Of a stretch of 12,993 nucleotides of DNA, positions 1-6,498 are shown piece by piece. A program made the position numbers and the translations under genes. The DNA is taken from contig MU646915.1 of NCBI GenBank assembly GCA_026770585.1, positions 172,018 to 185,010 on the forward strand. Reading direction: 5' to 3'. Position 1 is the stretch's first letter. Each line of letters starts with the position of its first letter. This DNA is from Baffinella frigidus (taxonomy: Eukaryota; Cryptophyceae; Cryptomonadales; Baffinellaceae). The notes under the pieces are model-generated. The model saw only the letters and a list, made by a program, of their open reading frames with translations, was not told the DNA's origin and ran no database searches.

Positions 1-111
1 TACCCCTCTACCCCCCCGATTTCTACCCCCGCAGCTCCACTCTATCTCTTAAGTGGCGAGTCGGCGCATACACCCTACGGTAGGGCCCTAGGACCTGCCT
101 CGTGTGAGTTA

Positions 112-127
112 GGGCGAATATTCGCCC
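112..127. repeat. 16-bp perfect palindrome
   Basis: GGGCGAATATTCGCCC is a perfect uninterrupted palindrome. No gene is visible around it, and the open frames across 1-330 look like chance frames. Confidence 0.6.
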
Positions 128-332
128 GCCCCCGCTTAGGGGATTGGACCGGGACCCGTTCTCGCACCCCGCCGGTCAGAAGGCATGCGACGCTTGATGT
201 GATCCGAAAGGAAGCAGGGCTTTTCCACAGAACCAGTTCCAGTGTCCGCCTATGGTGGGAGTTCAAAGAACCTACATGACCTAACGGAAGGGGTTAGGGT
301 GGTCCTAGGGGGGGGGGGCAGTTTCGCATGAA

Positions 333-403
333 CGAGGTACCCCTAGTGGGTGGGATTGCACTGTCGAAGCGAGGTTCCCCTAGCGGGTGGGATTGCGCTG
401 TCG
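333..403 (+). repeat. Two-copy direct tandem repeat
   Basis: Two 34-base copies starting with CGAGGT and ending with CTGTCG lie at 333-366 and 370-403, a period of 37. They differ at only a few positions. The first follows a GGTCCTAGGG and G-run stretch (301-320) that reappears in the right arm of the foldback at 687-806, so these repeats share parts. Confidence 0.75.
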
Positions 404-512
404 GAGACCCTCGTCGGTGACTTCGAAGAACTCGTCGGCCTCGTCCCCGTCTTCGTCTACTTTGAGGTTCTCCTTCACAAACTTCAACCCCTGCCGGATG
501 ACTCGGGTGTGA

Positions 513-552
513 GTCTCTCTCTCGCTCTCTGTCTCTTTCTTTCTGTCTGTCT

Positions 553-650
<98 letters not shown>

Positions 651-680
651 ATATATATATATATCTCGCTCGCTCTCTCC
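513..680. repeat. CT/GA microsatellite with short TA tract
   Basis: An almost pure CT dinucleotide run is interrupted by a TA run at about 650-664 and ends in a CTCGCTCG tail. The minus strand is homopurine GA. Open frames rich in Ser and Leu across it are artefacts of the repeat. Confidence 0.95.
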
Positions 681-686
681 CGCCTG

Positions 687-806
687 TACAGGGGTACCTC
701 GCTCACAAGAAACGCCCACCCCCCTAGGACCACCATAGGGCCCTAGGCATAGGGCCACTGCAGGGTCCTAGGGGGGGCGGTTTCTTATGTGCGAGGTACC
801 CCTGTA
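687..806. repeat. Foldback, arms about 44 bp
   Basis: The left arm 687-732 (starting TACAGGGGTACCTCGC) pairs with the right arm 763-806 (ending GCGAGGTACCCCTGTA) with a few mismatches. The loop of about 30 bases has CCATAGGG/CCCTAGG motifs. Part of the right arm also occurs as a direct copy at 301-343, so the half-element is repeated. A related half-arm, CTACAGGGGTATCTGGGCTAC, begins near 890. Confidence 0.8.
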
Positions 807-807
807 G

Positions 808-1250
808 ACGTTTCTCTCTCCCGTACACGAGAGAGAGATACCATGGCCACGATGTATTCTCCCCTGAGGAGGCTATGCGCTACAGGGGTATCTGGGCTAC
901 AAGAACACCCTTGGTCGAGCCTCAGTCGGTGCCTGTTTTTTTAAATTAGTACGCGATATTTAGTCAACCCGCTGGTTCACCATTAAGAACACGCAGGCCC
1001 CAAACCAGGTGCGGGTTCTGCAGTCGGGGGGTCTTGTAACCCACTGTTACTTCTTAAGTTAACAGAGGTTCCACTTTTGCTTTGAGACGTTCCACTCTCG
1101 ACTTTTGTCTCGGTGGGCCGCGCTCTATCCCTGTAGCAGGACCCAGCAGAAAATTGAGGAAGTGCCGACTTGGCGCCTAAAAGGGACGTAGAACGTTATC
1201 AAACACACCGTTTCGAGTTTCCTGGTACACAGGGAATGTCATCCGGAAGA
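808..1250. other. Stretch without recognised features
   Basis: Apart from a small CT/GA hairpin near 813-838, I see no coding frame of convincing length, no RNA gene and no repeat shared with the rest of the window. Confidence 0.5.
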
Positions 1251-1251
1251 A

Positions 1252-1366
1252 TATTCAAGTTGAATACGACCTGGCAACGAAAACTACCACACAATTGTTT
1301 TAACTATTACTTGTAAGGACCAATTGTGTAGTAATTTTCGTTGCCAGATCGTATTCAACTTGAATA
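1252..1366. mobile_element. Hairpin element, CTGGCAACG core family, copy 1
   Basis: Arms 1252-1297 and 1321-1366 (46 bases each) pair at 43 of 46 positions; all three differences are C/T transitions. The inner part 1271-1347 is the family core: CTGGCAACGAAAA at the left, CGTTGCCAG at the right, and a loop with CTATTACTTGTAAGG. The outer 19 bases of each arm (TATTCAAGTTGAATACGA) occur in no other copy here yet are still palindromic. There is no coding capacity and no direct target duplication at the core edges. It is non-autonomous and MITE-like at best. Confidence 0.75.
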
Positions 1367-1403
1367 CTCGGCGGAATTAAATTTTCAAGTCGGCAATACG
1401 GCA

Positions 1404-1579
1404 ATCTTATCTCCGATATCGAATAAAAGTATTCACTTTCTTCCACGTCTAAAGTTGATTATCACCCTGAAAACAAACAACTTTGGTGTTTCAAATCAAA
1501 AGTGGCTACAATTTCAGGCGATAATCAACTTTAGACGTGGAAGAAAGTGAATATTTTTATTCGATATCGGAGATAAGAT
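1404..1579. repeat. Long near-perfect foldback, 60-base arms
   Basis: The left arm 1404-1463 and right arm 1520-1579 are complementary at 59 of 60 positions; the one difference is a G/A transition. The loop is 56 bases and AT-rich, with a further CCTGAAA/TTTCAGG pair at its edges. A transcript would form a long hairpin, a possible small-RNA source. It does not share the CTGGCAACG core of its neighbour. Confidence 0.85.
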
Positions 1580-1635
1580 CGAGAAGTGCCAAATCCTACC
1601 GGAATAGCCCCAGTCCGAGAAACACCAGCAACGAC

Positions 1636-1815
1636 CGATCTCATCCCATCAGGCATTTGATTTAAATGGTTCGGAGTCCCCCGAATGCACGAAGTTTACT
1701 ACACGTTTGGTCTTACTAGTAATAATAAGGGCTGGACGTGACAAACGTGTAGTAAAATTTGTGCATTCGGGGGACTCCGAACCATTTAAATCAAAAGCCT
1801 GACGGGAGGAGATCG
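1636..1815. repeat. Foldback, 73-base arms, related to the core family
   Basis: Arms 1636-1708 and 1743-1815 pair at about 68 of 73 positions. The innermost stem (TTTACTACACGTTT) and loop (CTTACTAGTAATAATAAG) resemble the inner stem and loop of the CTGGCAACG hairpins, but the outer arm, with TTTAAATGGTTCGGAGTC, is unique here. There is no open reading frame of note. Confidence 0.8.
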
Positions 1816-1852
1816 CCAGGCCGCTGTCGAGCCAACTCGGCACATATAAGAC

Positions 1853-1880
1853 AGCCAGGACCGGGATTCCGGTCCTGGCT
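1853..1880. repeat. Perfect 12-bp-arm hairpin
   Basis: AGCCAGGACCGG (1853-1864) pairs perfectly with 1869-1880 across a 4-base loop, and TTT follows. It looks like a bacterial intrinsic terminator. In this eukaryotic, hairpin-rich context, with no gene upstream, I treat it as another short foldback. Confidence 0.7.
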
Positions 1881-2090
1881 TTTCATCTTAAAAGTCCATT
1901 TCCTTCAGGATTCAGGTTAAAGTTTTTAAAATCGTGTCCCGTCCTCGCTCGGTAGCGGGCCGTCCAGCACTCTCAGAAACCAGCCAACAGGACAGGGCGC
2001 AACCACTCAGCAGGGAACGGACGCCTTATCCACGTACGATCTGACGTGGTTGACTTAAGGCTTCACGGGGTTTCCTTTGAAAGATGTCAA

Positions 2091-2278
2091 AAGTGGATGG
2101 CGCACCTCTGTGTCCATCTCCGGGCCCGCCCGCCCGCCATCCACTTAGCAGCCACCGGGGGCTGCACGGATACAGTCCATCTAAACTATTTGTACCAGAA
2201 TCTTATCCACTGCTCTGGATTCCAACCGACTTCCCCCCGGATATCCGGGGGAAAAGGAACCCGGCCGCTGCTAAGTGG
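2091..2278. repeat. TGTACYAGAATCTTATCCA repeat, copy 1, in a foldback
   Basis: Outer arms CCACTTAGCAGC (2141-2152) and GCTGCTAAGTGG (2267-2278) are complementary. Within them, the family sequence starts at 2191 with TGTACCAGAATCTTATCCA and runs to an 18-bp palindrome at 2234-2251 (CCCCCGGATATCCGGGGG) followed by AAAAGGA. A second hairpin (AAGTGGATGGCG at 2091-2102 with 2135-2146) overlaps the left side. Other family copies begin at 2955 and 11472. Confidence 0.75.
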
Positions 2279-2450
2279 GCCAACAGGCGCTGCTGAGACG
2301 CGTGCTAACCGTGTACAATTACTATGGCATAAGTAATTTTACTTATGAATCCTAATTAAATCAATTACCCCCCCCAACAATCCGTGGGGACACAGGGGGC
2401 AACCCTGGCAGGATGCATCGAGACGCGGGAGGTCTAGCTGTGCCTGCGTG

Positions 2451-2601
2451 CCACGCAGGGCTGGAGGGGGGGGTATTCCAAAGTCAATTTTTGAAGGGAA
2501 ATGGTATTCCAAAGTCAATTTTATGGAAGAAAACGGCTCCAAGGGCGGCCCAACGGCTCAAAGGGCGACCCTGGAATACCCCCCCGAAGGGCCCTGCGTG
2601 G
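2451..2601. repeat. Foldback with internal direct repeat
   Basis: Arms 2451-2480 and 2572-2601 (CCACGCAGGG outside, GGTATTCCA inside) pair with a short mismatched bubble. Inside, GGTATTCCAAAGTCAATTTT occurs twice in direct orientation at 2472 and 2503, a period of 31. AACGGCTC-type motifs (2532, 2552) lie in the loop. Confidence 0.75.
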
Positions 2602-2707
2602 ATATTCAGGCTCGTGCTCAAGGCTTTCTGTTCGCCCCTTTGTCCTGGATTTCTGCTCTCAAACAATTTTAAGGACAGGCCAAAATCAAAACCAGGCAGC
2701 GCTAGAA

Positions 2708-2846
2708 GGGGAAGGAGTGGGAGGCGCCGCCGTTGCCGTTAAGGGGAAGGAGTGGGAGGCAACGGCGTTGAGTTGAGTGATACAAGACGGCAACGGCGGC
2801 GCCTCCCACTCCTTCCCCACAAGGCGTCTTGTATCACTCAACTCAA
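2708..2846. repeat. Interleaved inverted repeat (X-Y-X'-Y')
   Basis: X (2708-2739, starting GGGGAAGGAGTGGGAGG) is perfectly complementary to X' (2787-2818). Y (2768-2789, TTGAGTTGAGTGATACAAG...) is perfectly complementary to Y' (2825-2846). The order X, Y, X', Y' means the stems cross, as in a pseudoknot. The middle piece Y-X' equals the reverse complement of a continuous X-Y' unit. An extra direct copy of the first 18 bases of X lies at 2743-2760. Y' is the GTATCACTCAACTC motif also present near 6325 and 8829. Confidence 0.85.
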
Positions 2847-2864
2847 GGCTCAAGGGCCTGCCCA

Positions 2865-3475
2865 GGACCTGTATCGAGAATAATAAAGAAGAAGATGCAG
2901 AAGAAGAAGAAGACGAAGATGGGACCTGGCCGCCACCGATGTTCTAGTACGATTTGTACTAGAATCTTATCCATTGCTGTGGAATGCCAACCGACTTTCC
3001 CCCGGATATCCGCTGGGCGTCTCCTGGGACCTGTATCGAGAGTAACACAGAAGAAGAAGAAGAAGAAGAAGAAGAAGGACAGGACGAAGAAGAACACGAA
3101 CAACAACAAGAATGAGGAGGGACCTGCACGGCCTGCCTAGGAGCTGTATCGAGACTAACAAGAACAATAAGGAGGAGGGACCTGGCCGCCGCCGTTGGCG
3201 CTGGGCGTCTCGTGGGACCTGTATCGAGAGTACTAAAGAAGAAGCAGCAGCAGAAGAAGAAGAATCAGAACAGAAAGAAGACGAGCGCGAGACAGGCTGG
3301 CCGTAGATGACACCTCACAAGTTTCCACAGATAAAACCTGAGTAGCTTCTACAAGGGACCTGCACGCCGTTGCCGTTGGGCGTCTCCTGTGACCTGTATC
3401 GAGAGAACTAATGAAGAAGAAGAAGACAAAAAAGAAGAAGAAGAAGAAGAACAAGAAGAAGAACAAGAAAAAGAA
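2865..3475 (+). repeat. Array of CCTGTATCGAGAG modules with (GAA)n tracts
   Basis: GACCTGTATCGAGA-like modules occur near 2865, 3026, 3138, 3214 and 3389. Each is followed within about 10 bases by AACTAA or AATAA and then a GAA/GAAGAAG-rich purine tract. Several are preceded by CCGCCGTTGCCGTTGGGCGTCTC. The spacing is irregular (about 75-175 bases). Further copies are at 6421 and 8868, and one inverted copy at 6351-6387. Frames across it are lysine/glutamate-rich and look like repeat artefacts. The second copy of the TGTACTAGAATCTTATCCA family (2955-3012) is embedded here. Confidence 0.8.
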
Positions 3476-3629
3476 GAAGGGAAACCTGTACGCCGCCGTT
3501 GCCGTTGGGCGTCTCTTGAAAGAGCGGGGACCGCCGTGTCTTCACTGGCCGCGGGTTTTCGCTCTCGTGCACTTTCGGTTGAGGCCACTCGTACCTGCGC
3601 CCACGCTTCAGGTTAAAAAAAATCGTTTT

Positions 3630-3705
3630 CTGGCAACGCAAATTAATGCACACGTGCTTTACTATTACTAGTAAGGTCCAGCTGTGTAGTAATTTTCGTT
3701 GCCAG
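3630..3705. mobile_element. CTGGCAACG core hairpin, copy 2
   Basis: A 76-bp element with ends CTGGCAACG and CGTTGCCAG, inner arms AATTA/TAATT, and the loop TTTACTATTACTAGTAAGG. The flanks (AATCGTTTT and AAACTATTTAATTTAA) are imperfectly complementary, extending the stem. There is no coding content. Confidence 0.8.
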
Positions 3706-3821
3706 AAACTATTTAATTTAATTGATGAGTGTCTTCACTGGCCGCGGGTTTTCGCTCTCGTGCACTTTCGGTTGAGGCCACTCGTACCTGCCCCCGTGGA
3801 AACGTTGAAAAACAAAAAAAT

Positions 3822-3896
3822 CTGGCAACGAAATTACTACGCACATGCTTTACTATTGCTAGAAAGATCCAAGTGTGTAGTAGTTGTCGTTACCGG
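3822..3896. mobile_element. CTGGCAACG core hairpin, copy 3
   Basis: A 75-bp diverged copy. Its left end CTGGCAACGAAATTACTAC is intact, but its right end has drifted to GTCGTTACCGG, so the stem is weakened. The loop TTTACTATTGCTAGAAAG matches copy 2 with changes. It lies in the same relative place in the tandem array as copy 2. Confidence 0.75.
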
Positions 3897-4026
3897 AAAC
3901 GCCTAGACTGGCCGCGGATTTTCGCTCTTGTGCACCTTTGGTTCATGCCCCTCGTACCTGCCCCCACGCCTCAGGTTCAACACCCTCAACGGGCCTCGAG
4001 ATGAAATCAGGGTAGGTAAGCTTGTG

Positions 4027-4103
4027 GTATTGACTACGGAAGGCCGCAGGGCTCCCAGGTCCGGGTTTCTCGTAGGAGCCCTATGGCCTAACGTAGTCAA
4101 TAC
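4027..4103. repeat. TACGG-type foldback
   Basis: Arms 4027-4055 and 4075-4103 (GTATTGACTACG outside, AGGGCTCC inside) are complementary at 25 of 29 positions with a 19-base loop. Relatives sharing TTGACTACGG or TACGGTAGG plus GGGGGGCTCCTAC lie at 4883-4980, 11103-11262 and 11648-11697, so this is a dispersed foldback family. Confidence 0.75.
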
Positions 4104-4131
4104 TCGCACCTGCGCCCACACCTGAGGTGTC

Positions 4132-4284
4132 ATCTGCGGAAACGATCGAAAACAATCGTTGTCTGGCAACGAAAATCACTACACATGAAAATTACTACAC
4201 ACATGATTTACTATTACTAGTAAGATCCAACCGTGTAGTAATTTTTGTTGCCAGAAACGATCAGATGTCATCGTTTCCGCAGAT
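4132..4284. mobile_element. CTGGCAACG core hairpin, copy 4, with outer arms
   Basis: The core is 4163-4254, longer than other copies because ATCACTACACATGAAA and the following bases are an internal tandem duplication. The outer arms ATCTGCGGAAACGAT (4132-4146) and 4270-4284 are perfectly complementary, with a less regular stretch (CGAAAACAATCGTTGT) between outer arm and core on the left. These outer arms are not found in the other copies. Confidence 0.8.
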
Positions 4285-4324
4285 TAGGTTGAGCAACCTG
4301 CCACAGGTTGTTTGTGGAGCGCGC

Positions 4325-4464
4325 TTATCCGGGGAAACCTATTTTCTTTCATTTCCTGGCAACGAAAATTACTACACACATGCTTTAATATTACTAGTAG
4401 GAAGGAATTGAGTAGTAATTTTCGTTGCCAGGAAATGAAAGAAAAATAGGTTTCCCCGGATAAA
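4325..4464. mobile_element. CTGGCAACG core hairpin, copy 5, with long outer arms
   Basis: The core is 4356-4431. The outer arms (TTATCCGGGGAAACCTATTT on the left, its complement ending near 4464 on the right) match apart from a single one-base indel. Including core stems, each arm is over 50 bases. The loop is TTTAATATTACTAGTAGG. The outer arm is unrelated to those of copies 1 and 4. Confidence 0.85.
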
Positions 4465-4530
4465 CGCAGCCCCATCGACGCAGCACGTGCCGCTGGGTGC
4501 GCCAGGGGCCCACGTATACGTATACGAAAA

Positions 4531-4600
4531 TCATTTCCGTTGCCAGAAACGACGAATTTAAACGTATACGAAAATAATTTTCGTCGCCAGAAACGATTTT
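4531..4600 (+). repeat. Two solo right arms of the core family
   Basis: CATTTCCGTTGCCAGAAACGA (about 4532-4552) and AATTTTCGTCGCCAGAAACG (about 4575-4594) match the right arm and flank of copies 2-4 but have no left partner. Each is preceded by CGTATACGAAAAT, so a unit of about 46 bases is duplicated. They are probably remnants of broken hairpins. Confidence 0.6.
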
Positions 4601-4882
4601 CGTTGAGAAACGAGCAACCTGCCGCTGGGTGCGGCGGGGGTCCTCTGGCAGGCACGCAGCGCGAGCACCGGCACGTTCTACGCGAGAGAGATAAATGTCG
4701 TTTTACGCCCCGCGTCCTTCTATTATTTTCCCTTGAAATCGGCAAAAGTTGCCGGAAATGCCCACACATAATTGACTTTGACGGCAAGGGCAACCTCAAG
4801 ATAAGGTATTATATCCGATCGGCTGCCAACTAGCTCTCCCCCGTAGTTAATAGGGTGACAGACTGAAAACGGGATGATTAGG
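4601..4882. other. Mostly unassigned stretch
   Basis: It carries a second copy of GAGCAACCTGCC (first at 4290) and of GCCGCTGGGTGCG (first at 4487). The + frame ending near 4833 has an ordinary-looking tail (GKGNLKIRYYIRSAAN), but nothing upstream supports it as a gene. Confidence 0.4.
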
Positions 4883-4980
4883 CTACGGCATTGACTACGG
4901 CAGGTCGTAGGGCCCTAGGGGGGCTCCTACGAAAAATCTGGGACTAGGGGCCCTACGGCCTACCGTAGTCAACACCGTAG
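4883..4980. repeat. TACGG-type foldback
   Basis: The left arm starting CTACGGCATTGACTACGG (4883) pairs with the right arm ending GTAGTCAACACCGTAG (4980) over about 38 bases with several mismatches and a loop near CGAAAAATCTGG. It is the same family as 4027-4103. Confidence 0.75.
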
Positions 4981-5040
4981 GGCCTGGCAACCGTCAAGCC
5001 CCGGGCGGGGTGGCGTGTGGTGGCGCAAGGAGAGACAGCG

Positions 5041-5155
5041 TGTGTGTGTGTGTGTGTGTGTGCGTGTGCGTGTGTGTGTGTGCGTGTGTGCGTGTGTGTG
5101 TGTGAGAGAGAGAGACAGCGAGAGCGAGAGCGAGAGAGAGAGTGTGTGTGAGTGT
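5041..5155. repeat. TG microsatellite followed by GA microsatellite
   Basis: A TG run with GCG interruptions (5041-5104) passes into GAGAGA/GCGAGA repeats and back to TGTGTG near 5143. The minus-strand frames rich in His/Thr and Ser/Leu across it are repeat artefacts. Confidence 0.95.
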
Positions 5156-5434
5156 GGTGGCGACTCGGAGGGTGGGGGGGGGTGCTGACGCGTTGCGCTT
5201 CCGGCCCCATCTCGAGCAGATCTGCCACGCGACGAAGCACACCACCAGGAGCACAATATCCGCCGGCGCCTGCTCACACCCCGCGCCGTCAGAGGCGCCT
5301 TCTAAGGGTGCGTACGAAATTCGCCTCCGCGGAAATCTCCCATGTGAATTTCAACAATTATCTGGAAATTCGCATGGACGAATTTCGCCAAATCCCCGCC
5401 TCAGTGGCCACTTTAAAGTTATGTGGCCGATGGA

Positions 5435-5512
5435 TATGCAACGCCGCGTAAAGTCATCCTAAGCCGGAATCTCAGGATCCAGGCTTAGTTGACCCTCTCT
5501 ATGCAACGCCGC
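5435..5512 (+). repeat. Small element flanked by TATGCAACGCCGC, copy 1
   Basis: A 52-base segment (5448-5499) starting GTAAAGTCATCCTAAGCC is bounded by identical 13-base direct repeats TATGCAACGCCGC at 5435-5447 and 5500-5512. It contains the inverted pair CCTAAGCC and GGCTTAG. It could be a target-site duplication around a tiny element or one period of a 65-base tandem repeat. It is preceded by GGCCACTTTAAAGT, also seen before copy 2. Confidence 0.7.
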
Positions 5513-5559
5513 ATGAAGCACACCACCATGAGCACCATGTCCACCCACACCGGTTTGGT

Positions 5560-5609
5560 GCCCATGAAGGTGACGGGTATTTGGCCGAATACCCGTCACC
5601 TTCATGGGC
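5560..5609. repeat. Perfect hairpin, 22-bp arms, 6-base loop
   Basis: GCCCATGAAGGTGACGGGTA and following bases (5560-5581) are perfectly complementary to 5588-5609, loop TGGCCG. Its last bases overlap the first arm of the next foldback (5608-5748). Confidence 0.85.
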
Positions 5610-5748
5610 GATGCCATGCAATTTAAGCCGTGTTTTGATATCTTGGGGTGGAGTTTGTGCTATTTTACAGCTATGTTGAAGCTAAGATGGCAAAATCTGA
5701 GAAAATCCACCCTCAAGATAGCATAAAAGGCGGTTTAAATTGCATCGC
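5608..5748. repeat. Imperfect foldback, arms about 43 bases
   Basis: GCGATGC...AATTTAAGCCG...GGGGTGGA on the left (5608-5652) pairs with TCCACCCTCAAGAT...TTTAAATTGCATCGC on the right (5706-5748), with a CAT indel and scattered mismatches. It is more diverged than the adjoining perfect hairpin, so probably older. Confidence 0.75.
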
Positions 5749-5788
5749 CTCTTGACACTAACATTGGCCACTTTAAAGTAATGTGCAA

Positions 5789-5857
5789 AGACAGAGAGAG
5801 AGAGGCAGAAGGTGGTGGTGGTGGGGTGGTGGGGGTGTGGGGGGGGGGGGAGAGAGA
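5789..5857. repeat. Purine-rich microsatellite (GA, GGT, G-run)
   Basis: GAGAGAG, GGTGGTGGTGG and a run of about 12 G lie between GGCCACTTTAAAG (5766) and the second TATGCAAC element. It interrupts the spacing seen at copy 1, so it was probably gained after the duplication. Confidence 0.85.
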
Positions 5858-5875
5858 CCGCGGCGTTGCAGATGG

Positions 5876-5952
5876 TATGCAACACCGCCTAAAGTCATCC
5901 TAAGCCGGAATCTCAGGATCCAGGCTTAGCTGACCGTCTCTATGCAACGCCG
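5876..5952 (+). repeat. Small element flanked by TATGCAACGCCGC, copy 2
   Basis: 5890-5952 matches 5449-5511 at 61 of 63 positions. The left flanking repeat is TATGCAACACCGC (one change), and the right is TATGCAACGCCG. The CTAAGCC/GGCTTAG inverted pair is kept. The copies are 441 bases apart. Confidence 0.75.
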
Positions 5953-6126
5953 ACTCTTATGTGCAAAGCCTGCTCCTGCTCGCACCCCGCGGGGTGAGCC
6001 CATGTTCTGTATTTGTTCAAGGTGCATACACCTACCGACACAGAAAACGTCTTTTCACAAATGTGAGCCGTGCGCCGTGAGAGGCGGGAGAGTGCCATGC
6101 CACAAGCCCTCACTTCCTGAATAAAA

Positions 6127-6223
6127 CGTCGAATTTCGATTTGGGATTTCAAGGGGGGTTGAAGTCGGAATCCGACTTCAACGGCTCCAATTCCCCCTGC
6201 AACCTGGAAATCGATTTTCGACG
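6127..6223. repeat. Nested foldback with 12-bp-arm palindrome
   Basis: The inner palindrome at 6158-6182 (GTTGAAGTCGGA, one base, complement) is perfect. Outer arms CGTCGAATTTCGAT (6127-6140) and ATCGATTTTCGACG (6210-6223) pair with one mismatch. AACGGCTCCAATTCC follows the inner palindrome and recurs near 6962 and 6982. Confidence 0.7.
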
Positions 6224-6324
6224 ATTTGCTCAGGCCGTGAGGGTTGGTGGTGCTCTCGCATGCCACCTCTGCCGCACCGTACCGTTTCCGAGGCGGGCTC
6301 GTCCCACAAGGCTTATAGACTATT

Positions 6325-6454
6325 GTATCACTCAACTCATCTTCAGCCTTCTTCTTCTTCTTTATTACCCTCGATACAGGTCCTAGATTCAGCCTTGAGT
6401 TGAGTGATACCGGCCTATCTAGGACCTGTATCGAGGGTGATAAAGAAGAAGAAG
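6325..6454. repeat. Second interleaved inverted repeat (A-B-A'-B')
   Basis: A is GTATCACTCAACTCA (6325-6339) and A' 6396-6410, perfect. B is 6351-6387 (CTTCTTCTTCTTTATTACCC onwards) and B' 6418-6454, complementary at 36 of 37. The order A, B, A', B' equals a unit A...B' (intact elsewhere at 2831-2890 and 8829-8900) interrupted by its own reverse complement. B' carries the CCTGTATCGAG module and its (GAA)n tail. Confidence 0.85.
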
Positions 6455-6498
6455 CAGCATCGTAACGAGCGCCTGAGCGCTCAGGTGCTCATCAGGGG

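Larger units (their letters stand above)
3536..3975 (+). repeat. Tandem array, 3 units, each paired with a core hairpin
   Basis: A block starting GTGTCTTCACTGGCCGCGGG and ending CTCGTACCTGC recurs at 3536, 3729 (period 193) and, more diverged, about 3905 (period about 170). Units 1 and 2 are each followed by a CTGGCAACG hairpin (3630-3705 and 3822-3896). A remnant of the block's end (CTCGCACCTGCGCCCACAC) begins at 4104, just before hairpin copy 4. The hairpin seems to have been amplified with its flank here. Confidence 0.85.

Noticed and set aside
350-738. Open frames across the CT microsatellite
   Set aside because: They are Ser/Leu dipeptide runs produced by the repeat and have no protein-like part.
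1853-1883. Bacterial-style intrinsic terminator
   Set aside because: No gene precedes it, the window is eukaryotic, and many similar hairpins lack a T-tract.
3302-3352. Possible C/D snoRNA (TAGATGAC and CCTGAG words)
   Set aside because: The box C does not match RTGATGA and there is no convincing terminal stem.
2829-3671. Lys/Glu-rich and Phe/Leu-rich frames on both strands
   Set aside because: They follow the (GAA)n tracts and occur in every frame; repeat artefacts rather than genes.
4284-4799. 171-residue minus-strand frame
   Set aside because: It runs through core hairpin copy 5 and its solo arms, with repeat-derived composition and no recognisable domain.
5940-6335. 131-residue minus-strand frame
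   Set aside because: It covers several foldbacks and part of the TATGCAAC element; codon use is unlike the genic segment and no family is recognised.
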